Positions 12,793 through 24,300 of a stretch of DNA of 64,000 nt are shown piece after piece. Location: contig SMMW01000555.1 of the NCBI GenBank assembly GCA_004794655.1, positions 9,197,001-9,261,000 of the forward strand. The letters run 5' to 3'. The position numbers were made by a program, and so were the translations under genes. A model generated the notes under the pieces. It saw nothing but the letters and a program-made list of their open reading frames with translations, did no database searches and was not told the origin of the DNA. The number at the start of each line of letters is the position of its first letter. Position 1 is the stretch's first letter. The DNA comes from Marisa cornuarietis. Its lineage: Eukaryota; Mollusca; Gastropoda; Architaenioglossa; Ampullariidae.

Positions 12793-15700
12793 GTCGTTTC
12801 TCTCTTTCTTTCAACTTTATGAGACTGTAACAGTCACAGGTGCTGAGCTGGTGGGTTGAGACCCACGAGGCAGGTTGGCCAGTGTTACATGTAGAGCAGT
12901 GCCAAGGCTTGGAGATCTTCACGGCGCACAGCGATCAATGAACAAGCAGGCCAAGGCTGGTCGTGCCTAGTGTTGTACTTCTCTCCACCCGTGTTTTTTT
13001 TTTTTAAGACTACCCGGGTTCTGACGACTCAGTGACACGAGATCTTGTATTATGTTCCTTGGTCCCGTTTTTTTCGCGGACTGACAGCCCATGACACATG
13101 CATACACACATAAACACGCTCACTCACTTACTCTCTCTCTCGTACACACACGCACAAACTTAAACACACACACACACACACACACTTACCGTAGCGGTTA
13201 CTATTCACTAACTATTCAGCTCGGAGGTATTCGTTGTCACCCACTGACAAGTCGTAAAGAAACATTAAGAGAATTGCACCAAGCCTTGACGACCAGAGAT
13301 CGTTAACATCAGGCCGTCGTGCGGGGGTTGCCTGCTCTCGCGCTCACCTGTGGATGGTTTGCCGCGTGGCCGGCCTCGTGACGAGAATTCGTCCTACTTT
13401 CTGCGGCATGAAGTTCGATTCATTGAGGTGAGGTAGGGAGAATGGGTTGGGTAACGCGGGGGATCGATCAATTAAAAAAAATGTTGATCTACTTTATCAC
13501 ACGTACCTTTAAGAATGGTTGACTGATGACGTGTCTGTGTTTTGCTGGAATGGATTGCACAAGGAAGATCGACGCGAGACTGTCTAGTAATGTTGTACTG
13601 CTCAACGACTGACTCTACATCATCGACGACCGCCGTAGTCATTATCATCATATTTACATTGCCGCCGGACACCTTTCATTCCGGGTGTATGCACAGCGCG
13701 ATTGAGGGTGCTACCCGAGTGTCGCACCTGAGGAGACTCCACCCGAAAGGCACGAGAGCTAGCGCGCGCCTCAAAGACCGCCATGTTGTTGAGTATCTCC
13801 GAGGAAACTTGTCAACACGACCTCCTTGTTTTCCCTTCCCCCACATTACCTGAACCGTTAGATCGGAGCCGTGCTTTCCCTAAGCTTTCAGATAAGTGTA
13901 GTTGCAGGTAGAGGAGGGGCGGGTTCAGTTTGCTAGTACCCGGGATGACAGAGTAGGTTTGACATGTGGTGCATTCCAGTATCATTTCGGATGGCGCAAA
14001 AGAAGTTTGAAAAAATAACTTTTATTTAAAACAGTGGATGGCTCTCAAAAATCTGACTGGAATAAACATTTAAAATCAGGTTTGAATAATTAGTTCAAAA
14101 GGAACTGTAAAGCAGCCCAAAACGAAATAATACCAGGTATAGAAAACATCATGAGTTAAGTGAAGAGATTTCTTATGTGAAGACAAAATTTAAATGATTG
14201 TATTGATTGTTTGAGCCAAATTAACTTAGTTTTGTATTCTATGTGGATATATGAGTTTTATGTTCAATGTAAGGAGAGTATGCTTTTTTTGGTTGTCAAG
14301 TAGCAAGCTGCAACCACACTCGCCGGATGTCATGATGAGATAAGATAATACCTTATATGTGTGGACTGCAAGTCTGATCAGACATAATGGTCGTGAAAAA
14401 AAAACTCTGATGTTTGTAGTCTTACCTAACACTTTCCGATTTGTAAGAATTGTAGGTGTTATAGGTCTGACTGTCCGACTTCCAACTGGCCAGAGATGAT
14501 GATGTTTGTCACCCGCTCATACACTGAAAGATGTCCCCGCTTAATATTCTTCTAACTCTGCTTTTATTTTGAATCTCCGATTGTTGAAAGAAAGTCGACT
14601 GTATGTAATTAGCCCCATGTTGATAGTGTACTAGCGCTGTCTCGTAGCATCTCAACCAATACACTTTCTTGTTTAATCTTTTTATTTTTTCGTGACTCAA
14701 ATAAAGTTTACACCCGTTAAAGAACATTCAAACGACAGAAGTTGAACAAACTTCTCTTAGAAATATACACTGTATTCTCTATCAATACCGTCTACTTCTT
14801 TAATAAACTTTAAGGCTCAGATATAACAATTGTTCTTGAATGAAAAATATAAATTCCACGGGAGAAGAGCACAAGCAGCTGTCGTAGACAATACTGTTAT
14901 ACTCACCACTGGTTTTACAGGCCACGTGTTCTTTCTCATTCTCATTTAAAATAGTTTAATGAATACTGTGTAAAGTAGTTGAAAAGTTTTTTTGTTCTCG
15001 CGCATTTTTCAGAACACACCCACATTCTTGAAAGTTAACACAAGAAAAAAGAAACACAAGAAAAAAACTAAAGACAAGAAAAAGGACGAAATAAACGAGT
15101 GTGGCAGATTTTGCCACCGTGATACCCGGAAAAATGCGCAATTCTTTTTTATAGTCAAACTGTCAGCTGTTAAAGTTACTGGACGCCTGGTATCATACAA
15201 GACCACTGACGGACAAACTTGAGAAGTGCACTGCTATGTCAATTGTCCGTAATTACAATCATCACAGCTTTAATAATCTGTTTAACGGCGAAAACCTTTA
15301 CAGAGGATTATTCCCTCTTGCCTCTGCATCTCTCTTACGGGAATTCTATTGAACTGCTGCGTCCACATCATACAGTTTTTATAATACAATATCGTCCTGT
15401 AATTATTTAAGAGTAAAAATCCTCTTTATTGACTTAACATTTTCGACAGATACAGTAAATTATTGAATGGCATCATAATCTTCATGGGAAATTTCGTGCG
15501 CACCAGCCATGAGCAACATGAATTTATCCTATATAAAGACAATCCACTTTGCTCTCTAAAGAAATTTCCTCTGGTAATAGAAGGCAAAAGAAGAACACCT
15601 AAATTCATTAACTCTCCTTGCCACCCTACCTAAATCTTCCCCTTACTTCACTCGTTTTTTCCATTTACTACTTTCTCTCTTTCCCACTTTACTTACTTCT

Positions 15701-16197
15701 TCAAAGGACATGAAGTAGATTTTTATAATTCTAATAATAAAGCAATGCGCTGAACAAACGTCAAATAAACAGAGACACATAAACAGCCATAAATCGAAAC
15801 ATATCAGCATACAAATGTACAGAGTCTTAGCAAAAAAGCATTAAAAATTATTAGCAAAATCTCACAGTCAAGGCGAGGCGGAGAAATGTTAGTTTGAACA
15901 CTTGGTTTAAAGTCGTTAAAACAAGAAAACCTGCCATCGAGAAGGTTACTGGTGTCTATTGTATAAATCAAAGTCAGGGTAGACGCTAACACTGATAGCA
16001 AACCACACAAAATGGGAGTCATCAAGTTTAATTTTTTTGTGGACTTTAGTAACATGGAAAAAATGTCGACCGCTCTGTATTTCTTCAATGACATTGCATT
16101 TTGTTTACTTTTGAACCTAGGCCATTATCTTATTTCACATATTGGGCTTCTGAGTAAAAATATAGAGAAGTCCGAGAAAAGAGCAGTCTCTGAATCA
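12793..16197. other. Intergenic region between copy A (5' side) and copy B (3' side)
   Basis: About 3.4 kb separating the 5' end of copy A from the 3' end of copy B. It includes a short CA array near 13166-13184 and a GC-richer, repeat-poor patch at 13300-13900 that could hold the copy A promoter (inference). The rest is AT-rich. No exon with convincing splice sites was seen. Confidence 0.5.
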
Positions 16198-16203
16198 TTT
16201 ATT
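16198..16203 (-). promoter_or_regulatory. Candidate polyadenylation signal of copy B
   Basis: AATAAA on the minus strand, about 220 nt downstream of the copy B stop codon. It is the first canonical hexamer seen in that direction, which fits a short 3' UTR. Confidence 0.45.
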
Positions 16204-16421
16204 AAATATAATATTGAATGTATTGAATATATGAAAGTAACAAGCGGCTTGTATGCCAAAGTAGAATCTCAAAATGTCTGTGGTTGTATATTATTTTAGC
16301 TTCGAAGTGTTCGTGGTGAGCTATTACACTTCCTGGTAATATTGCGAATAAACATGATATTGTTCAACAGAAGAAAGCAAAGAAAGACTGCAAGCTTAAT
16401 TTGCAAGCTACGCAATTTTCT

Positions 16422-16448
16422 TTACTGGATTATACAACAGACACTGCC
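16422..16448 (-). other. C-terminal CaaX-like prenylation motif (CIIQ) with adjacent Cys
   Basis: The predicted protein ends ...G-S-V-C-C-I-I-Q-stop. The last four residues have the C-a-a-X form. Gln at X favours farnesyltransferase in known substrates, and the preceding Cys could be acylated. This suggests membrane anchoring of the TIR end. Motif seen directly; function inferred. Confidence 0.6.
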
Positions 16449-18684
16449 CGCATTCTGCAAAGGTTTGTTCACTTGTTGAGTTTCAAGTCCATCATTCTTG
16501 ACTTCCTCGTAATCCTGCTCGTGCGGTGCGCCTTGGGCCTCGTTGTCAGTTGATGGCGGGGCTGGTGGATTTCCCATCAAATCGTCTGCTGGCTGTGAGG
16601 GGCTGGCCTGGAGGCGGAGTTCTTCTCGAACACGACTGGAGTCATATGCAGCTGGCGATGCTGTGCTTAATGCAACGACGGGCTCGGGTTTGTGGCCGGA
16701 AACGTTCTGCTTGATCTTAACCACAAGCTGGTCGAACTCGTCTCCGGTCCAACTTTCGTGGAGGGCAGGATCTGTCAATTTGATGTATAAAAGCTCCGTC
16801 ATGATCGGACCCATTGGACCGGGGGGTGGCCACTCTATCTTCTCCAGCATCAGCGGCAGGAGAGTCTTCTCCAAGTGGTCGGCGAGGCTCACCTGCATAA
16901 GTGGTTTCAGATTTGTTGTAGTCGTCTTCTCTAGATTCTACTTATTATACTGAACTTCTGAACACCAAACAAAACTGATCAGCACAGAATTCATCTACTG
17001 AAGTCAGCAATGATCATCTTTCCATGGATAGAGCGACTGTACAAAACAGATGGACTGAATATTACAGCGTCCTGTATAACTTCCAGTTAAAGACAGACGT
17101 CAACGTCCTCCAAAGGAACCAGACTAGAACCAGGAAGCCTTTAGACTGGCCAATTCTACGGGAAAAAAATCGAGAGAGCGGTATGCAAATGCCAGTATTA
17201 TATCTTTCAAAGAAGGCAAACAGCAAACAGTGCCAAGACAACAGAATTATAAGCTTAATTAGCCACAAAACAAAGTCATGCTACAAGTTGTCATGAACCT
17301 CCTCTATACCACCGCTGAGGACGTGCTTGCAGAAGAACAGGTTGGCTTCATACCGGGCAGCAGCACTGTTGAACATATCTTCATCCATCGCATTGCAAGA
17401 ATTCAACATTGAAGATGGCCTCGCTCGTTATCAATGCGCTGTACCAGAGCTCAATAAGCGCAGTACTACTGGATAACCCAATGGGAGCTTTCTTCCACAC
17501 AACGATGGGCATCTGTCAAGGATGCCCCTTAAATACTCTACTGCTAAAGTCTTTCTGGAAAATGTCATACGAGAAACCCTCCACGGTCATCCACCCTCTA
17601 TTGCCATCGGTAGAAGACCCGTATGCAACCTACGATCTGCAGACATTGATCTGATGTCAGGCACATTACCAACAGACTGACAGTGCGAATGCCTATGGAA
17701 TAGAAAACAGCACTGAGCAAAAACGTCATGGTTAACATCAACAGCAAAGATAAATAATATTAGAGATATACATGAATGGAGTACGCATCGAGGAGGTGAA
17801 CAGGATCTGAGTAATTGGGAGTTACTCCCTCCACAGAAAGAGGCTGCTGGGCAAACGTTCGCATCAGGATAGCAACAGCAGTGGGGAGAGTAGACAGGAC
17901 GTGGTACAGCAACTGCATCAGGTTTACTACCAAGTACAGGGTGTACAACTACCTCTTAGTTTGCATCCAATTGTTTAGATGCCTAGGTATGAAATGTAAA
18001 CAGAGAGGTCGCCCCCCTCTTGTAAGTTACTTGGCGGAAACTGGTCTAGGTCGGCCATGTAACCCAGCACGACTCCTTGTCTAAAACCGTCTGACACGGT
18101 CAACGCCGAGGTAGACATAAGAACTGAATGGCAAACGTGAACAAGTCGACTGGTTCCCTTCTTTCTCCGATGACCAGCACAATCGGACCAGTATAAGCGT
18201 TATTCTGTTGTTACAAGTCGAGCGATGTATGTATGTATTATCATTCTCCTCCTTCTATCCACTATTTAATTCTGCATGCTTCAGAGAAATGTATTTCCAT
18301 ATCCTTAAAAATGAACATAACTATTTCATTGTCAACACGTGACAAAAGTAAATAACGTTGACAATATTGAAAATTAATCTACCTTTCAAAGCGTCCCTCT
18401 CTCCGTTCAACCATCGTGGCTGTTAATGTATTGTTTAGTTTGATTAATCTCACCTCTCGGCGGCAGTTTTTGGACACGACATATTTCGAGGTGACGCACG
18501 AGACGACCACCTGACACCCACGGATCCCATTGTCAATCTTGTCATACAGCGAGTCTCCGCCTCCCATCTGCTTGATGTCCAGCCAACACCTGAAACCCCG
18601 TGATGTCAGAGCCTCGTACAGCCTCCTCACCTGCTGCTTGTGTCCCCACTGGTAGGAGATGAACACTTCGGGTGAGACTGTCAC
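16422..18684 (-). CDS. Copy B TIR domain 2, Pro/Ser tail and C-terminus (two exons)
   Basis: Exons 18454-18684 and 16422-16892. TIR-2 begins 'PEVFISYQWGHKQQVRRLYE', then 'FRCWLDIKQMGGGDSLYDKI', 'CQVVVSCVTSKYVVSKNCRRE', a phase-0 intron, 'VSLADHLEKTLLPLMLEKIE', the 'WPPPGPMG' motif and 'TELLYIKL'. This is the closer match to the TIR type common in marine and freshwater invertebrates. The intron interrupts both TIR domains at the same codon (after C-x-[RK]-E), so one TIR was copied from the other with its intron. At the catalytic-Glu register there is Tyr (L-Y-D-K-I). After the fold come about 75 residues rich in Pro, Ser, Gln and acidic residues and the end 'AGSVCCIIQ' then TAA. Confidence 0.9.
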
Positions 18685-19860
18685 CTGTGAACAGAAGTGT
18701 ATAAAATACTTTTTTTTTTGTTAACATGTCTGTTTGCATGCGCAAGGGAAGGCCGACATTTAGTGTATGTTACATTATAAAGTAATAACAAACTTAATTA
18801 TCAGAGTTTACCCAGATCTTCGAAGAATGTATTTTGCCCCGAATTGTCCGTATAAACAGATGGGATTTCGTTCTTAATGCCAGAGAAGGGTAACAAGGTA
18901 AAAAGCCATTTTATACCTTGGCAGAATCAGGTTCAGTAACAGTAGCAGGCTTTTCAAGTTGACCATTATGTGAGTCTACCATTATCGGTTCTGATTTTGG
19001 GTTCCACCATTCCTTATATTCTGCAAGAAAAATATTCACTAAATTAGCAAAAGTACGAGGTTTGACTCATTTATGTTACATTTATCTTAAAATGTCACTA
19101 TAAATAAATGATTTTAATGAGTAAATTTACAATACATATAAAGAAGAACATTTTTAAAGAGAATTCCTTTGCAGCGGCAGAACAGTCGCCTACCTATAGA
19201 AGCTAACTAAAAACATTCAGCCATGTAAACCAGTCTGCAACGAGATACATTGCTAGACAAACGGATAGAGCGATGGAACGAGAGAGAAAGCCGCATGGTA
19301 CCATCACAATCATATGTTCTTCCCATTTGCTCAAAAATATGCGCACCCCTAGCTGAACATGAGATGGCAATGTCAATAAGTTATGAAAGATAAATTATTA
19401 TATTGCAGATGTAACAGTACAAATATTTCGGACGCAGAGTACTGAACGGAATAAATTTGACCCAAAGGAAGTGGGAGATTGAACATTTATAATGAAATCA
19501 AAAGAAAAGTTTGTAGGTCAGATAACTCTGGCTAGTGTAGTGCAGTGGCCTAGTCTGGGATATGGATCCTCACCTTGTTTAACAGAAGCTTCGTTTCGCA
19601 TCAAATCCTTTATACACATGAGCTCCAGAAGAAGCTCCTGGAAAATGAGCAGCGACCAGTACATACAATCATTCGTCTCCTTCTCTGGTCTTTGAAAAAA
19701 ACGAATGTAAAAGTCGTCCTTCAAATTGGTTCCCATAGAACCTGAAGGCGGCCATGGTGCTTCTTCCGTCAAGAGAGGGATGATCTCCTTTTCAAGCTCG
19801 ACTGAAATCTCCACCTGAGTTTGTACGATCAACATCTGTGAGTCTCTCTCTCTCTCTAAA

Positions 19861-19921
<61 letters not shown>

Positions 19922-21285
19922 TTGATAAGTATGCCACAGGCAATTGTGAAATCGAACCCTTATTGAACACTAATGATAACCATTGAACTAACGTTTTAAA
20001 TACTTAAGAAAAATGGTGCAGAAAGAAAACTCGAGGTCGCTCACCTCCTTCTGGCATGTAGGAGATTTAAAATATTCTTCATTCATGCAGCAAATGACCA
20101 CCTTCACTTTCTTGATTCTTGAACGGATCTTCTCAATAAAGAGTTTGTCTGCTTCTCCCATCTGGTCTACATCCAACCAGCAGCTGTAGCCAGCCATTTC
20201 CAAGTGTTGCTTTAGCAAGTGCGCCTCGTTCCGATTACCCGGCTCGTAGCTTATGAAGATATCACGATGGGTAGAGTAACCCAACTTTTCGTCCTGCATC
20301 GAAGTGTCTGTCACAAGTGTGCAACAATTTATTGAGCGACGTTCAGAACAAGCATAATTTTATGCAAAGCACAAACATCTTCACGACATAAAAAACAGAA
20401 AAAGTAGGATATTAACACACAATACTTCCCCTCCTTCCCTAGTCCAATACGTTTCTTTTCTCATCCACAGAACTGCTCTGGACCATTTGAATTCAACCTT
20501 TTAACTATTCACTTTACACTGGCTAATGTTTTTTTATCAATGTCTGCATGCAACGATTAATAGTTATGGAAGACCTAAGAGTTCGTCAAACTCGAGGTAA
20601 AAGTGCACTAGTCCACCTGTATTCTTCATCGCATTCTCCACAATCGCAGCGGCATCCTCCCGACCCATGTCTTCAAGGGCGGTAAGCACGGCGAGGTTTG
20701 CGTCCCTTGTATTGTGCGTGGTGTACCACTCGTTGAGCATCGCTGTACAGGGGTCCGCCTGCTGCGCCCACGCCTTCATATCGTCATCGTTGTAGCCAAG
20801 ACGACGACTGAGCATGCGCCAGTCAGCTTCTTTTTCAGGTTTCAACAACTTGGAGATGTCACGTGCCCAAATTGGCACTTGACTTAATATCTATGAATGA
20901 GCAAAGACGGATATTTGGAGGAACAATTTTTTCGAAATTTTAAGAACAAATTTCCCTTAACAGTAATCAAAGGTTTCTCTTAATTCAATCAATAAAAGTA
21001 AGGACTTTGCTTTTTTAAATAAAGATTTTCAAAATAGGTATCTTGTCACAATACACAAAGGACAAAAGTGGCTTACATTTTTTATGGTTTTGTGGCAGGG
21101 TTCTGTTTCGCTCAATCTACATTTTCGCTCCAACCACTAATTTCTCTCTAGTAGCCTTTTCTGTCTCCAGATTATTCTACTATATCCTGTAGGTATACAT
21201 TTTTCGTATCCTTTTTTTATAGTTCTTATTATCGTCAGAACAACTAATAAATGCTTATCCTAGCAAAAGAGGGGGACTCAAGAGG

Positions 21286-21367
<82 letters not shown>

Positions 21368-24300
21368 TCCGAAGTAATATGCCAGCGTGTAAACAGTTTA
21401 ACAGCAACTTGTGGACATGAAGAAATAGAAGTTTGTTGGACTCACCTTTTTGTCGACATCTTGTACTTTGGTTGTAGTCTTTTCGCCAAAGACTTTTCCT
21501 TGGTGTTGCGTGTTGTCCTTGATCTTGTTGACCTCATTCTCTATGATAATAGTACGATTTTCCAGATTCTCCTTGTCTTTCTAAGGCAAGCTCGATTCTG
21601 CCGCGACGTTTTTGAGACTGATAGTGGGCAACACAAACCCTCGGAGAATAGCATCGGGAAAAAAGCGAATATTTTAAAACAATTCAAACATTTGAAATCT
21701 ATTCAGAAAAGAGAAAACTATTTGAACATTTATAACTTAGAAGAAATACAAAACACTTAAAAACTTATAACTATTCTACCGTCTACTGCTCTCTCACGGT
21801 TCTTTCTTCTTTTGAATCTGATTAGCTATATATAGAGTGGTAATTAGCTACAACGTCCTTGAAGCTTCTCCGGAGCGGTTTAGGCAAACTAGTCACTTAT
21901 GGTATATGGGAGGATTCGGTGGAATCTTCAATAAAATTTACAGCCACCTTTTGAATTTAGGTTGATAATAAGTATTTTTTTGGTCTGTGAAACCTTACAC
22001 GAATATGAACAAAAAAGGAAAGGAAGGAATAACATGTGGACGCTGACCTCTTGTCGTCCAACATGTTGATGATCGAAGCACAAGCATTGCGCTGGTCTCT
22101 GTCCTTCGTGGTACATCGAAGCTTCTCGATCGGGCGTCGGTACTTCTCCAAGAGAGATGGATGTTGTAGGCCGACCATCCGTACAGCTTCCAAAGCTGTC
22201 CCGACGGCGACTTTGTCTGATGATGTTTGAATAACTTCTATCATGTAGTCTACGATCTTGGCAGCACCATCAGCCTTTACAGATAAAGGTGAAAAAAAAA
22301 ATGTGAAGACATTTACTCACCGACCACAGTTCTTAGACTGACACATTTCTTCTCCATATCTCCTCCCTCTGTCTCTCTCTCTCTTGCTCTCTTCCTTTGT
22401 CCCACGGCAAGTGCAAAGAGTAGCTGATCTCTCCTTTACCTCCTCTGATAACTAACATACCTATTCACTTGACAAGCTTCGAACCAGTGATTTCCGAGCG
22501 TAGGCTAGCATTGGCGTATACTGTGTAACCCCCCCACCCTCTCTCTCTCTCTCTCTCTCACTTACTTTATGTTTCAGACCACTACACGCCAGTCCATTCA
22601 TACAACTCAAACTGACTTTCAAGTTCCAGTACTTAGTTTATATGTCAAAGTCTCACTTCTTGCTTCACGGCGTAGTGCTGCAGTATGTTGTTGATGGTGT
22701 GAGCACAGTTCGCACTCCAAAGGCCTGGGGTCGTTAATTGTTTGATGAATGGTGTTATCCTCTCCGGTCTTTGCTTGGTTATCTCCTCGACTGCCGTCAG
22801 AATGATTGTCTGCTGGAAAGTGTCTTTTAGGGCATGTTTCATAAGGGCCTCCATGTGTCTTTGTGTGAATATCTGCAAGGAAACAAGTGTGAAGTCGAAC
22901 TAAAGTTTTTCAACAATCACTGGACTGAGAAGAGGAATCTAAGCAACTTAGTAGTGGAAAAAAATTAAGCCTTTTTAGTGGGCTACTTACATCTGGCTGA
23001 CACTCAGCCACCTTCTGAAGCAGCATCCCCACGTGCGACTTTACCGTAGTGTTATCGCTGTTTAAATGCTCAAACAGATCCTGGAAGTAGGGTGTCAGGG
23101 CTCCAGTATTTTCTTTGTAGATGTTGCTGATGGCAGCTGATTCAGACAACAGAATCACGAATTGTTGATCTATTTTCCTACCATTTTTTATTGTGCAATT
23201 CAATAGATTGCATATTAACAATTTATGTATTGAAAGCTAGTGTGTGTAAAGAATAAACCACAATAACAACAACAAATGGAGCAAAGATTGCAAGCGTAAA
23301 ACTAGAAGGAAAGGAAGAAAGCTCGGTATGTCCTATAGTATTTCCTTCATCTCGATTCATTTCGTCCTCTCGTGGATCACTTGACTCCCATAACCCCTTC
23401 CCTACATGTCGACCATTCATTAACCCATTATTCTTGTCTTGGTCTCTAAAATATTGATGGAATATTTTCTTAGTCTTCAAGCGTGTTTTCTTATAAAACT
23501 CGAGTTGTTGTTGAACCTCGAGAACCCTTATTCTTTATCTTTTTCTCGAGGACCAGGTTCAGCAAATTTATGCAGCATGATGATGTGCCCAAAGACTGAC
23601 TGACTGACTGACTGACTGACTGACTGACTGACTGACTGACTGACTGACTGACTGACTGACTGACTGACTGACTGACTGACTGACTGACTTACAAAGGACG
23701 CCGTCTGATTCCGTATCGAGGAAAATCTGAATTAGTCGCTCCATGTATTGTCCACCAACGGTGCCAGAGCTGGTGATCGTCGGCACCTGCAATGCTCCTT
23801 TCTCTCTGATCATGTCATTGTCCGACTCCAGCATGTCAATCACCCCGGGTAGCAGCTGACTGGCACGGTGCATTTCATTCATCGAGTCCAGCTGAAAGCA
23901 GAACAAGTTTATGGGGTTCAGTTGTTTCCGGCCGGTGTACAATTTTGCGACAAACGCTCTTTGAATTCTTATATTATGCTCAGGGAGAGATTAACTATAA
24001 TCTTTTGTTCATCAAATGCGAGACGAGGCGTATTCACGCCATTGTCGCTGACTTACCCACTGGTACACCTGGGCTGAGATGGTGATGTAGACGTAGTAAT
24101 GTGTTGTAAAGTTGTCGTCACGCACGAAGCCCGACCGCTGGCAGCACAGACACAGGCTGACCATGTCACCCAATTCCTCCCAGGAAAATACTTTCCCGTC
24201 TCTAGCGAAATAAAGCTTCAAAGTTTAGCCAGAGGAAAACCACTGATGTACCACTCTACAAAGGAAATCCATGCAGAAAACTGGAACAGTCCTATAGACG

